A DNA stretch of 39,658 nt from Rikenellaceae bacterium (GCA_015059875.1 SUZQ01000016.1:1-39658), one strand, 5' to 3'. Shown: positions 7,573 through 16,144, numbered from the stretch's first letter. Numbers and translations: made by a program. The notes: generated by a model from the letters alone, not told the origin.

Positions 7573-9411
7573 ATGCGCAATACAAAGAGCGACATAAGAG
7601 ATATTGAACTTCTTGCTCCGGCAAAGAACTACGACGCAGCAGTAGATGCTATCGACTGCGGTGCTGATGCCATATATATTGGAGCTGGAAAGTTTGGTGC
7701 GCGTCACGCAGCCACAAACTCCATAGATGATATTGCGCGAGTTATAGAGTACGCCCATCTCTATGGCGTAAAGGTCTACGCCACACTTAACACCATCTTG
7801 TATGACAACGAGTTGGAGATTGCACGACAGCAAGCTCTTGCCCTTGTGGATGCAGGCGTGGATGCCTTCATCATACAGGATATGGCTTATTGCCGAATGG
7901 GACTACCTCTGCCTCTCCACGCCTCAACACAGACCTCCTGCACCTCGCCCGAAAAGGTCGCATTCTTCGAACAGGTAGGCTTCGAGCGAGCTATTGTGGA
8001 GCGAAATCTATCGTTGGAGGAGATTCGCAACATTCGCCAACACACCACAATAGAGCTGGAGGCGTTTGTTCACGGAGCGATTTGCGTGGGTTATAGTGGT
8101 CGATGTTTCCTCTCGCGCTCGACATCGGAGCGCAGTGGCAATCGCGGCGAGTGCAGCCAGCCGTGCCGCTTGGAGTACGACCTCTGCAACGATAAAGGCG
8201 ATATAATTATAGAGGGTAAGCACCTACTTTCGGTTTGCGACCTCGACCTCTCAGCCCGTTTGGGCGAGATGATTGACGCAGGTGTCTCCTCGTTCAAGAT
8301 TGAGGGCAGATTGAAAGACCGCACCTACATCCGCAATATCGTAACACTCTATCGCGGACTTCTTGACCGCGAAATAGCGAAGCGCAAAGGGGTGCGGCGC
8401 AGCTCCATAGGAGATAGCAGCGTTGAGTTTACTCCCGATGCCTCAAAGAGCTTTACGCGCGGTGGCTCGGAGTACTTCTTCGACGGAAAATGTCGAGGTG
8501 TAGCCTCGTTCGATACTCCAAAGGCGATGGGCGAGCGCATCGGCAAAGTTGCAAGAGCCGATAGGCGCGGAATCGTACTCAACACCAAACACCGCCTCGC
8601 AACGGGCGATGGCGTATGCTTTATCTCCGATGGCACACTGATTGGAACGAATGTGGTAGGCGTAGATGGCGAGCGAGTGCAACTCAACCGCTACGACGGT
8701 GTCACAGTAGGCACAGAGCTATTCCGCAACTACAACCGCCTATTCGCTCAAGCCGTGGAGCGCAGTCGCATCAAACGCACCATCTGCACTGACCTCGCGC
8801 TGAAGTTCGAGGAGAATAGGATACTCCTTACCGCCACCGACGAGGAGGGCGTATCGGCTACAGCGGTTGTTGAGTGCGCAACCGAGGAGGCTCGCGACAA
8901 GGCAAAGGGCGAGGAGGCTCTGCACCGACAGCTTTCGCGTTCGGGAGATACTATATTTGAGGTGCGTAATATCACGATTGAGAATTTGCGTTTTGCTCCG
9001 ATGTCGGTTATTGGGGCTTTGCGCCGTGAAGTGTTGGAGCGACTTGTCGCAGTGCGAAAGGAGCGTTACTCGGCAATCGAGAAGCGACCTTTTGCCGAAA
9101 ATAGCGAAGCGGTCTACCCTATCGACTCACTTGTACCACAGGATAATGTTACAAATCGCCTTGCCGAAGAGTTCTATCGCGACCACGGGGTGGTTGCAAT
9201 GGAGCGCGGTTTAGATTGCCGTGACACCACCGCTGGAGAGTGTGTAATGCAGACCTCCTACTGCATCCGTCGCGAAATTGGCGAATGCCTAAAAGAGAAT
9301 CCGCGCTTGAAGGGCGAGCTATTCCTCGCGCGCGGAAGAAAGAGGTATCGCCTCTGCTTCGACTGCAAAGAGTGCCAGATGAAAGTGATAGACTCATCAC
9401 TTTCAAATTGA
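7573..9411 (+). CDS. U32 family protein, RlhA/YhbU type
   Basis: U32 proteins are annotated as peptidases, but characterised members such as RlhA hydroxylate rRNA or tRNA and use an iron-sulfur cluster. This 612-aa protein has an N-terminal TIM-barrel domain (ELLAPAKNY at 12-20, ADAIYIGAGKFGAR) and the U32 signature EAFVHGAIC (163-171). Cys171, Cys178, Cys194 and Cys198 are the likely cluster ligands. The long second half resembles the DUF3656-type extension of RlhA and ends with a CFDCKEC motif. That architecture favours 23S rRNA C2501 hydroxylation, though this is an inference. The ATG at 7573 is required to keep the conserved N-terminus. The stop codon lies inside the first unit of a heptamer array. 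Confidence 0.85.
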   Translation: MRNTKSDIRDIELLAPAKNYDAAVDAIDCGADAIYIGAGKFGARHAATNSIDDIARVIEYAHLYGVKVYATLNTILYDNELEIARQQALALVDAGVDAFIIQDMAYCRMGLPLPLHASTQTSCTSPEKVAFFEQVGFERAIVERNLSLEEIRNIRQHTTIELEAFVHGAICVGYSGRCFLSRSTSERSGNRGECSQPCRLEYDLCNDKGDIIIEGKHLLSVCDLDLSARLGEMIDAGVSSFKIEGRLKDRTYIRNIVTLYRGLLDREIAKRKGVRRSSIGDSSVEFTPDASKSFTRGGSEYFFDGKCRGVASFDTPKAMGERIGKVARADRRGIVLNTKHRLATGDGVCFISDGTLIGTNVVGVDGERVQLNRYDGVTVGTELFRNYNRLFAQAVERSRIKRTICTDLALKFEENRILLTATDEEGVSATAVVECATEEARDKAKGEEALHRQLSRSGDTIFEVRNITIENLRFAPMSVIGALRREVLERLVAVRKERYSAIEKRPFAENSEAVYPIDSLVPQDNVTNRLAEEFYRDHGVVAMERGLDCRDTTAGECVMQTSYCIRREIGECLKENPRLKGELFLARGRKRYRLCFDCKECQMKVIDSSLSN

Positions 9412-9437
9412 GAATTGAGAATTGAGAATTGAGAATT
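9406..9437. repeat. heptamer tandem array (AATTGAG)4
   Basis: Four perfect copies of AATTGAG occur in tandem, followed by AATT. The first unit contains the U32 stop codon (9409-9411). The same unit family returns in degenerate form at 28273-28307. Confidence 0.9.
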
Positions 9438-9449
9438 AAAACTAAAAAA

Positions 9450-9477
9450 GCTAATGGCTAATGGCTAAAAGCCAATA
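9450..9477. repeat. heptamer tandem array (GCTAATG type)
   Basis: Units GCTAATG, GCTAATG, GCTAAAA and GCCAATA lie between the U32 and methyltransferase genes. It is the reverse-complement family of the array at 573-600. Confidence 0.8.
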
Positions 9478-9484
9478 ACAAGGT

Positions 9485-10369
9485 ATGAACTTAACACCAA
9501 ACTTTAAGGATTACGAACTTATCGATTCGGGCGAGGGGGAGAAGTTGGAGCGATTTGGTCGCTACACTCTGCGTCGCCCTGAGCCGCAAGCCGTATGGCG
9601 CAAGTCGCTCGACGAGCGCGAGTGGCAACGCTTGGCAGATGCCTCGTTTCTCCGCACCGACCGTAGCGAGGAGCGTGGCGAGTGGCGCAACAAACCTCAG
9701 ATGAAGGATCGTTGGAATATCCGCTACGACTACAAGGCGATGCACCTTACAATGCGACTCGCCTGCACAGCATTCAAACATATCGGCATCTTCCCTGAGC
9801 AGGCGGCAAATTGGAACTTTATATACGACACTTGCCGCGCAAAAATCGAAAAGCCTTCCCACGAAGGAAAGCCGAAGGTATTAAACCTCTTCGCTTACAC
9901 GGGTGGAGCTACGCTTGCTGCCGCGGCGGCGGGTGCGGAGGTTACCCATGTCGATTCGGTGAAGCAGGTTGTCACTTGGTCGCGCGAGAATATGGAGTCG
10001 AGTGGCTTGAAGGATATTCGTTGGATAGTAGAGGATGCGCTGAAGTTTGTACAGCGTGAAGTCCGCCGCGGCAACCGCTACGATGGCATAATTTTGGACC
10101 CTCCAGCTTATGGTCGCGGTGCGAATGGCGAGAAGTGGGTGTTGGAGCAGAATATTGCCGAGATGTTGGAGGCGTGCGCCGAGTTACTTGCCGAAGATGG
10201 CTTCTTGGTGCTGAATCTCTACTCGATGGGCCTATCTTCGACCATCGCCCGAACGCTTGTGCATCAGATGTTTGGCGCACCTGCAAAGGAGGAGTTCGGC
10301 GAGCTATTCTTCACCGACCGTGCCGGCAAAGAACTGCCATTCGGTACATTCTACCGAATGTCGCGTTAG
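9485..10369 (+). CDS. class I SAM-dependent methyltransferase (COG1092-like)
   Basis: This 294-aa protein is a predicted rRNA methyltransferase of the RlmI/RlmK (COG1092) superfamily that uses S-adenosylmethionine. The SAM-binding glycine-rich motif I is NLFAYTGG (134-141). The acidic motif follows in VTHVDSVK, and the catalytic-type DPPAYG (205-210) follows motif IV. It lacks the N-terminal PUA domain of E. coli RlmI and is shorter, so the exact target is uncertain. It follows the U32 gene on the same strand after 73 nt of heptamer arrays and may be cotranscribed. The two neighbours may both modify rRNA. Confidence 0.85.
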   Translation: MNLTPNFKDYELIDSGEGEKLERFGRYTLRRPEPQAVWRKSLDEREWQRLADASFLRTDRSEERGEWRNKPQMKDRWNIRYDYKAMHLTMRLACTAFKHIGIFPEQAANWNFIYDTCRAKIEKPSHEGKPKVLNLFAYTGGATLAAAAAGAEVTHVDSVKQVVTWSRENMESSGLKDIRWIVEDALKFVQREVRRGNRYDGIILDPPAYGRGANGEKWVLEQNIAEMLEACAELLAEDGFLVLNLYSMGLSSTIARTLVHQMFGAPAKEEFGELFFTDRAGKELPFGTFYRMSR

Positions 10370-10395
10370 AGAATTAAAGAACTTTCAACTAAAAA

Positions 10396-10430
10396 GCCAA
10401 GGGCTAATGGCCAAGGGCTAAAAGCTAAAA
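10396..10430. repeat. heptamer tandem array (GCYAAKG type)
   Basis: Five consecutive units: GCCAAGG, GCTAATG, GCCAAGG, GCTAAAA, GCTAAAA. The array ends 7 nt before the start codon of the small membrane protein gene at 10437. Confidence 0.8.
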
Positions 10431-10436
10431 ATAATT

Positions 10437-10733
10437 ATGTTTTCAATTTTAACTTTCGGATTGTTGTCGGGACATCTGTTGCTCGATGTGTTGGTGGGAC
10501 TCTTGGGTAGTCGCAGAAATATCGGTTTTGGTTGGACATTTATTATATCGGTACTATTCACGCCGCTTGTCGGACTTATAGCTGCCCTTATATCAAACCC
10601 TCTACCCGCAGGCGCAGAGCCAAAGTATGGTTGTTTGGGATACTCGTTCGGCTGTTTGGGAACAATCTTTCTTGTTCTTATCGCCGCAGGAGTTCTCTTT
10701 GGCGTGCTAACCCTGTTGCTACCTATATTTTAA
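10437..10733 (+). CDS. small integral membrane protein, 98 aa
   Basis: I do not recognise a named family. The protein is strongly hydrophobic: one membrane segment at about 1-23, another at about 30-53 (GWTFIISVLFTPLVGLIAALI) and a third at about 73-98 (GTIFLVLIAAGVLFGVLTLLL). A short loop, PLPAGAEPKYGCLGYSFGCLG, has two cysteines between the last two segments. It resembles small Bacteroidota membrane proteins of unknown role. It follows the methyltransferase gene by 67 nt on the same strand, with a heptamer array between them, and converges on the GNAT gene. Confidence 0.7.
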   Translation: MFSILTFGLLSGHLLLDVLVGLLGSRRNIGFGWTFIISVLFTPLVGLIAALISNPLPAGAEPKYGCLGYSFGCLGTIFLVLIAAGVLFGVLTLLLPIF

Positions 10734-10745
10734 TACACCTTTCCA

Positions 10746-10764
10746 AGAAGTTGTATAACAAGAG
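10746..10764. repeat. partial terminus of the 127-bp element
   Basis: The string AGAAGTTGTATAACAAGAG is identical to the left end of the 127-bp elements at 4150 and 20469, but the rest is absent. It abuts the stop codon of the minus-strand GNAT gene, as the full copies nearly do for their neighbours. Confidence 0.6.
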
Positions 10765-11913
10765 CTATATAGTTTTAGCAAAGGCCCTGCGGCGTTTGTG
10801 CTGTATATGGTCAAACTCTGCAAAGTTGGCAAGGCTCTTATGGTTGGTTTCGAGAATAGCGGTTGTTTCAACTCGTTGAATACCATATTTTGCGAAGTGT
10901 GGCGTCATCTCGTTAAAGATAAGGGCAGTGACTCCCTTATCCTGATAGTCGGGGCGCACAGCAATAAGCAATAGATCGAAATCTGTCATCTTCCTCGCCT
11001 TCAACGCCTTGATAAGATGATACCACCCGAACGGGAACATACGACCTCGGCACTTACGCAACGCCTTCGAGAGCGATGGCATACCCAAACCCACGGCAAT
11101 AATCTCATCTTTCTCGTTGGCAACCATCGTCACAAAATCGAAGTTGAGTATCGGGAAGTACATCTTGCAGTAGTACTGTTTTTGGCGCGGTGTCATCGGT
11201 TGATAGTTATACAACTTCTGATATGCCGAGTCGAGAACATCGAAATAGCTATAACCGTATCTCTTCTTCAACTCTCTCGAATTTTTAACCTTGACAACAT
11301 GTAGCCCGTAGCGATTTTCTACAAGTTGCACAATACGCCTCATACGCTCTGGAGCCTCTGTTGGCGGGGTAATCTGATACTCAATCCAATCTGCCTCCTT
11401 GCATAAGCCATATCGCTCGTAGTGCGTCATATAGTAGGGATGCGTATATAGACTCGCCATAGGGGCATTGTAGTCGAAACCCTCAATCAACAGACCTTGG
11501 TGGTCGAAGTCGGTAAAGCCGACAGGGCCATTCAGGCAGGTCATACCTCTCTCCCTACCCCACTCAGCAACGGCATCGATAAGCGACTTGAAAACATCGT
11601 AGTCATCTACGAAGTCGAACCACCCGAAGCGGCACTTCTTAACGCCCCAAGCCTCGTTGGCACGGTGGTTTATAATTCCTACTATTCGCCCGACAATCTC
11701 ACCGTTGCGATACGCCATATATATCACATACTCACACACTTCGAGTGCGGGATTGCCTTTCGGGTTGAAGGTGTTTATCTCATCGAAAAGTATCGGCGGA
11801 CAATAGTAGGGGTTCTCCTTGTAGAGGTCTATTCCGAACTGCACAAAGCGATACAACGCTCGCTTCGATTTTACCTCTTTGATTAGAATGTCGTTTGGGT
11901 TGGTATTTGTCAT
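10765..11913 (-). CDS. GNAT-family N-acetyltransferase-like protein (YghO/BcerS-like)
   Basis: This 382-aa protein is of the large GNAT-like type found in Bacteroidota and related to E. coli YghO. The N-terminal half carries conserved segments such as YRNGEIVGRIVGIINHRAN. The C-terminal half contains the acyl-CoA-type segment LLLIAVRPDYQDKGVTALIFNEM (about 315-340), with the expected V-x-P-x-x-x-x-K-G pattern. The substrate is unknown. It is the last gene of a tight operon after rsmE and two chromate transporter genes (30-nt gap), and its stop codon abuts the 127-bp element fragment. Confidence 0.75.
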   Translation of the reverse strand: MTNTNPNDILIKEVKSKRALYRFVQFGIDLYKENPYYCPPILFDEINTFNPKGNPALEVCEYVIYMAYRNGEIVGRIVGIINHRANEAWGVKKCRFGWFDFVDDYDVFKSLIDAVAEWGRERGMTCLNGPVGFTDFDHQGLLIEGFDYNAPMASLYTHPYYMTHYERYGLCKEADWIEYQITPPTEAPERMRRIVQLVENRYGLHVVKVKNSRELKKRYGYSYFDVLDSAYQKLYNYQPMTPRQKQYYCKMYFPILNFDFVTMVANEKDEIIAVGLGMPSLSKALRKCRGRMFPFGWYHLIKALKARKMTDFDLLLIAVRPDYQDKGVTALIFNEMTPHFAKYGIQRVETTAILETNHKSLANFAEFDHIQHKRRRAFAKTI

Positions 11914-11943
11914 AAATTGGTTGGGTTTCTTCTATTTTTATTT

Positions 11944-12498
11944 TCAGCACATCATCGGTACAAGGGCGTAAATAACTACGCCCGCAACTGCCGAGAGGAT
12001 AATCATCAATATCGGATTAACTTTGCGATAGGAGCCGTACATACAGGCAGCAAATAGCACCCACGACCACACATCGGTAAAGTTCTCGTTTGCACCCGTG
12101 CGAGGGAACATCATCAACAACGCCGCCGAAGCAATCATTCCGACAACAATCGGCGTTACCGCCTTGACAACGATCTGAATATAGCGGTTTTCGCGGTGGC
12201 GAAGGAAGAATCTCGTCAAGAACAGCATCAGCGTCAGCGATGGCAAGCAGACCGCAAAGGTCGCAACCACAGAGCCTCCCACACCCGCTACGGTATAGCC
12301 GATATAGGTTGCCGAGTTGATGGCGATTGGTCCGGGTGTAATCTGCGACACAGCTACAATATCGGCAAACTGCGTGGCGGTAATCCAACCTCGCTGCTCG
12401 ACAATCTCGTTTTGGATAAGCGACAACATCGCATATCCGCCGCCAAAGCCGAAGAAGCCAATCTTCAAATAGGAGAGAAACAACTGCAAGTAGATCAT
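11944..12498 (-). CDS. short chromate transporter (CHR family), second half of pair
   Basis: This 184-aa inner-membrane protein has the CHR signature FGFGGGYAML (residues of about 15-24) and the conserved SQITPGPIAINSATYIGY stretch near 50-67. Several hydrophobic segments follow. Short CHR proteins act as pairs, each giving half of a full-length transporter. Its start codon overlaps the stop codon of the upstream partner in an ATGA (12495-12498), so they are translationally coupled. The true substrate may be chromate, sulfate or another anion. Confidence 0.88.
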   Translation of the reverse strand: MIYLQLFLSYLKIGFFGFGGGYAMLSLIQNEIVEQRGWITATQFADIVAVSQITPGPIAINSATYIGYTVAGVGGSVVATFAVCLPSLTLMLFLTRFFLRHRENRYIQIVVKAVTPIVVGMIASAALLMMFPRTGANENFTDVWSWVLFAACMYGSYRKVNPILMIILSAVAGVVIYALVPMMC

Positions 12499-13049
12499 CG
12501 CTGCACCCCCTTTCTGCCGTTATATATCGCCATGGCTATACCTACGGCAACACCGCCAGCAATAAGGTACATTGGCGAAAAACCGAAGTACCACACGAGT
12601 AATGCCACCGCCGCCGATATGGCGATAAGGTACCACTTCATACCCTTGACAAGCCCCATCAATGGTGCGACAATCAGAGCCACAACCGCAGGTCGCATTG
12701 CTCGGAACGCAGCATCGACATAGCGATTTTCGCGCACCTCGGCAAAAAACAACGCAAGCAACAAAATTACAATAAACGATGGCAGCACCGTGCCGAATGT
12801 TGCCGCCACAGCACCCGCTATGCCTGCCGTTTTGTAGCCGACAAAGACCGCCGTATTTACGGCAATAGGGCCGGGTGTCGATTGTGCCAAGACGAGCATA
12901 TCGACAAAATCTTTGCTATTGATCCACTTGTGGCGTTCGATAACTTCGCGCTGAATAAGCGGTATCATCGCAAAGCCTCCGCCAAAACTGAAAAGACCTA
13001 TTTTGAAGAATGTTGTAAAGAGTTTCAGCAACATTTTCGGGGTAAACAT
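12495..13049 (-). CDS. short chromate transporter (CHR family), first half of pair
   Basis: This 184-aa inner-membrane protein shows FSFGGGFAMIPLIQREVIE near 20-38 and AQSTPGPIAVNTAVFVGYK near 51-69, matching its partner at 11944-12498 along the whole length. The pair together form a complete anion transporter. Its ATG (13049-13047) overlaps the rsmE stop codon by one base (TAATG), and its own stop overlaps the partner's ATG, so all three are coupled. The hydrophobic segments fit about five to six membrane spans. Confidence 0.88.
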   Translation of the reverse strand: MFTPKMLLKLFTTFFKIGLFSFGGGFAMIPLIQREVIERHKWINSKDFVDMLVLAQSTPGPIAVNTAVFVGYKTAGIAGAVAATFGTVLPSFIVILLLALFFAEVRENRYVDAAFRAMRPAVVALIVAPLMGLVKGMKWYLIAISAAVALLVWYFGFSPMYLIAGGVAVGIAMAIYNGRKGVQR

Positions 13050-13759
13050 TACAAATTATTCACTATCGAAACCATATCTACCGCTACGACAGCTGCTGTC
13101 TCGGTGCGGAAACGCTGCGTACCGAGGGTTATCTCCTCGAAGCCGTTTGCAACCGCTAACTGCACCTCCTCAGGCGAGAAATCGCCCTCAGGGCCTATCA
13201 AAATCAGTGCATCCTCGCCCTTGCGCAGAGTCGAAGCGAGATACTTTTTCTCCTTTACGGCATCGTTGCAGTGAGCGATAAATTTGCGCCCTGCAAAATT
13301 TTTGCACACCACCTTGTCGAATGGCGTAATCTCCGCCAACACAGGGTGATACGCCTTCAAAGATTGCTTTACGGCAGCGGTAATGACCTTCCCCTCGCGT
13401 TCTGCCTTGATAACCTTGCGCTCGCTATGTTCGCTCACAAGAGGTACAAACTCCGCAACGCCAATCTCGGTCGCCTTCTCCAAAAACCACTCGTAGCGGT
13501 CGATATTCTTGGTTGGAGCTACCGCCATCGTCAAGCGATAGGGCAATTTTTCAAACTCCTCAAAGTGCTCAACCACACGCACAAGGCAGTGTTTCTGGTG
13601 TGCCGACACCACCTCGCAACGGTAGAGCGAGCCTCTTCCATCGGTGATATGGAGGGTATCGCCCTCGCTCAAACGCAACACCTTAACGGCGTGGCGCGAC
13701 TCCTCCTCGGAGAGCATATATTCGGGTGCGGTAAAGTCCGCGGCGTAGAATAGTTGCAT
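13049..13759 (-). CDS. rsmE: 16S rRNA (uracil-1498-N3)-methyltransferase
   Basis: RsmE methylates U1498 of 16S rRNA near the decoding centre and is a SPOUT-class enzyme that binds SAM in a trefoil knot. This 236-aa protein has the N-terminal PUA-like domain (SEEESRHAVKVLRL, 17-30) and the C-terminal knot with LIGPEGDFS (187-195) and LGTQRFRTETA (212-222), the expected signature. The ATG at 13759 gives the usual N-terminus MQLFYAADF. A -7 box TACTTTTG lies on the minus strand at 13797-13790. It begins the four-gene operon leading to the chromate transporters and GNAT gene. Confidence 0.95.
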   Translation of the reverse strand: MQLFYAADFTAPEYMLSEEESRHAVKVLRLSEGDTLHITDGRGSLYRCEVVSAHQKHCLVRVVEHFEEFEKLPYRLTMAVAPTKNIDRYEWFLEKATEIGVAEFVPLVSEHSERKVIKAEREGKVITAAVKQSLKAYHPVLAEITPFDKVVCKNFAGRKFIAHCNDAVKEKKYLASTLRKGEDALILIGPEGDFSPEEVQLAVANGFEEITLGTQRFRTETAAVVAVDMVSIVNNL

Positions 13760-13784
13760 TGCTTATGATTTTTTTCTATCTTTG
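13754..13784 (+). promoter_or_regulatory. promoter of the first M3 peptidase
   Basis: TTG (13754-13756), a 20-nt spacer and TATCTTTG (13777-13784) fit the consensus. The start of transcription is predicted near 13791. The promoter overlaps the rsmE start codon. Confidence 0.65.
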
Positions 13785-13789
13785 CGTAG

Positions 13790-13797
13790 CAAAAGTA
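13790..13797 (-). promoter_or_regulatory. rsmE operon -7 box
   Basis: TACTTTTG on the minus strand (13797-13790) fits TAnnTTTG. It sits 31 bp before the rsmE ATG. The -33 region is degenerate (TTTC-like). The two divergent promoters interlock within about 45 bp. Confidence 0.5.
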
Positions 13798-13812
13798 ATA
13801 ATTTTTATTGAA

Positions 13813-15978
13813 ATGAAACGCATACTATTTGTATTATCGTTATTTATGATTGGACTTAACACCTCTTTCTGCACCAAGCAGATTCAAAAGAGCGAGAATC
13901 CTCTGCTCGCCGAGTGGGATACCCCATACGGTGTTCCTCCGTTTGACCGCATAGAGCCAAAGCACTACAAGGAGGCGTTCAAGTTTGCAATGTCGCTCCA
14001 CAACGACGAGGTTGCTACAATCCTCGCCAACAAAGAGGAGCCGACATTCGACAATACAATTCTCGAACTCGACCGTTCGGGTATGTTGCTCGCAAATATC
14101 TCGGATATCTTCGGTATGATGTGTGCCGCAATGAATAACGAGGATATGCAGGAGCTACAAGAGGAGTTGATGCCACAACTCGCATCACACTACGACGCCA
14201 TCTCGATGAATGAGGAGCTGTTCCAGCGCATAAAGGTTATCTACGATAAGCGCAATAGCACCGACCTTACCGCCGAGCAGATTCGCCTCACCGAGAAGAT
14301 GTACAAAAATGCTGTGCGTCAGGGAGCGTTGCTCAACTCTGAGCAGAAGGAGCGTTTGAAGGCGATAAACGAGGAGTTGTCGCTCCTCTCGGTAAAGTTT
14401 GACAACAACATCCTCGCCGAGACAAACAACTTCGAGTTGGAGCTTACAGCCAAGGAGTCGAGCCACCTGCCAAAGGCGGTGCGCGATGCTGCTGCCGAGC
14501 GCGCAAAGGAGCGCGGCAAAGAGGGTAAGTACATCTTCACGCTCCACAAGCCGAGTCTGCTCCCATTCCTCACTCACTCGTCAAACCGCAAGCTGCGCGA
14601 ACAGATTTACAAAGCATATCTCAACCGTTGCAGCAACGATAACGAGTACGACAACAAGGAGATTATAAACGATATGGTGCGTCTGCGCATCGAGAAGGCG
14701 AACCTTTTGGGCTACAAATCCTACTCCGACTATGTTATCTCGGAGCAGATGGCTGGCTCGCCTAAAGCTGTATATGCTCTGCTTGAGGATATCTTCGCTC
14801 CAGCGGTAGAGCGAGCTAAAGAGGAGCTTGCCGATATGGAGGCGATGTTTAAGAGAGATCACACAAAGGCTGATGACAAGTTCGAGTCGTGGGATTGGTG
14901 GTACTATGCCGAAAAGGTACGCAAGCAGAAGTACAACCTCAACGAGGAGATGACTTCGCCATACTTCGCACTCGACAATGTGCGTCAAGGTGCCTTCAAC
15001 CTCGCAAACAGACTCTACGGCTTGACCTTTCGCCCTGTGGTTGTTCCGTTGTATCACAACGAGGCTTCAGCCTATGAGGTACTCGACAACGATGGCTCGC
15101 ACCTCGGAATACTCTACTTCGACTTCCACCCTCGCGCAAGCAAGTCGCAGGGTGCGTGGTGCGGATACTTCCGTCGTCCAAGCTATGACCGTGATGGCAA
15201 GCGCATTGCGCCCGTTGCAAGTATCGTTTGCAACTTTACCCGCCCATCGGATGACGCTCCAGCACTACTCTCGATTGATGAAGTCACAACCCTTTTCCAC
15301 GAGTTTGGACACGCCCTGCACTTCCTCTTCTCGGATGTACCGTACAACGGTTTACTCGATGTCGAGGGCGATTTCGTAGAGCTTCCATCGCAGATTATGG
15401 AGAATTGGGCATTGGAGGAGGAGCTGCTCAAGACCTATGCAGTACACCACCGCAACAACTCGGTAATTTCCAATACCACCATCAGCAAGATTCGCCGTAG
15501 CGCACAATTCAATCAGGGCTTTATGACAACCGAGTTGCTCGCTGCCGCACTTGTCGATTTGGATATTCACTCGCTCACGAAGTACGAAAAATTCGATGTC
15601 GAGAGTTTCGAGTACAACGCACTCTACGAGAAGCGCGGTATGATTAGCCAGATTGAGCCTCGTTACCACTTGCCATACTTTGCGCACATCTTCGCAGGAG
15701 GCTACTCGTCGGGCTACTACTTCTACACTTGGGCAGAGGTACTCGACAAGGATGCCTTCGCAGCATTTGCCGAGACGGGCGATATCTTCAATCGCCGCAC
15801 TGCACAGGCGTTCCGCAAGTTGTTGTCAAGCGGAGGCAAGAGAGATGGAATGTCGCTCTACCGCGAGTTTCGCGGGGCAGAGCCAAGCCGCGAGCCACTG
15901 CTCAAGGCGAGAGGCTTGTGGGTAGAGCCAGAGCCAACCGAAGAAGATGAAAATTTGAATAATGCAGAAACCAATTAA
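13813..15978 (+). CDS. M3 family metallopeptidase, peptidyl-dipeptidase Dcp-like (first copy)
   Basis: This zinc oligopeptidase removes dipeptides from peptide C-termini. I chose the ATG at 13813, which begins MKRILFVLSLFMIGLNTSF, a signal peptide. The longer frame from 13759 runs through the promoter. The mature protein is about 700 aa. It starts with ENPLLAEWDTPYGVPPFDRI, characteristic of M3 Dcp-like proteins in this group. The zinc motif HEFGH is at about 496-500 within TTLFHEFGHALHFLF, and the active region SGYYFYTWAEVLDKDAF follows near the C-terminus. The tail after LWVEPEP is short and acidic. The next gene is a tandem paralogue. Its last codons lie in the first of two 25-bp direct repeats. 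Confidence 0.93.
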   Translation: MKRILFVLSLFMIGLNTSFCTKQIQKSENPLLAEWDTPYGVPPFDRIEPKHYKEAFKFAMSLHNDEVATILANKEEPTFDNTILELDRSGMLLANISDIFGMMCAAMNNEDMQELQEELMPQLASHYDAISMNEELFQRIKVIYDKRNSTDLTAEQIRLTEKMYKNAVRQGALLNSEQKERLKAINEELSLLSVKFDNNILAETNNFELELTAKESSHLPKAVRDAAAERAKERGKEGKYIFTLHKPSLLPFLTHSSNRKLREQIYKAYLNRCSNDNEYDNKEIINDMVRLRIEKANLLGYKSYSDYVISEQMAGSPKAVYALLEDIFAPAVERAKEELADMEAMFKRDHTKADDKFESWDWWYYAEKVRKQKYNLNEEMTSPYFALDNVRQGAFNLANRLYGLTFRPVVVPLYHNEASAYEVLDNDGSHLGILYFDFHPRASKSQGAWCGYFRRPSYDRDGKRIAPVASIVCNFTRPSDDAPALLSIDEVTTLFHEFGHALHFLFSDVPYNGLLDVEGDFVELPSQIMENWALEEELLKTYAVHHRNNSVISNTTISKIRRSAQFNQGFMTTELLAAALVDLDIHSLTKYEKFDVESFEYNALYEKRGMISQIEPRYHLPYFAHIFAGGYSSGYYFYTWAEVLDKDAFAAFAETGDIFNRRTAQAFRKLLSSGGKRDGMSLYREFRGAEPSREPLLKARGLWVEPEPTEEDENLNNAETN

Positions 15979-15985
15979 TGTATAA
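15961..15985. repeat. 25-bp direct repeat, left copy
   Basis: This is identical to 16116-16140. It includes the last codons and the stop of the first M3 gene. The pair flank a three-hairpin segment. Confidence 0.85.
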
Positions 15986-16115
15986 AGATTTCTAAAAACA
16001 CAACCAACAGCACTCGGAGCAGAACCATGTTCTGCGACCAAGTCCCCTCCTCGGAGGGGATTTAGGGGTGGGTAGAGTTGTAAATGCGGTGGAACACCGC
16101 AAGAAGTACCAAGAC
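15986..16115. repeat. three-hairpin insert between the M3 genes
   Basis: This 130-bp segment lies between exact 25-bp direct repeats. It contains three perfect stems: GCAGAAC/GTTCTGC (16019-16035), TCCCCTCC/GGAGGGGA (16043-16060) and GCGGTG/CACCGC (16086-16100). It has no coding potential. The G-rich tail (TTTAGGGGTGGGT) resembles palindromic intergenic repeats common in Bacteroidota. The length of the flanking repeat suggests an insertion with a long target duplication, or a duplication event. Confidence 0.6.
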
Positions 16116-16140
16116 AATGCAGAAACCAATTAATGTATAA
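16116..16140. repeat. 25-bp direct repeat, right copy
   Basis: An exact copy of 15961-15985. It ends 4 nt before the ATG of the second M3 gene at 16145. Confidence 0.85.
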
Positions 16141-16144
16141 TTTT

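Noticed and set aside
9406..9477. Possible CRISPR array from short repeats
   Set aside because: Units are 7 bp without unique spacers, and no cas genes are in the window.
13759..13812. Upstream extension of the first M3 gene
   Set aside because: It reads through the promoter and the interlocked rsmE promoter; the signal peptide starts at 13813.
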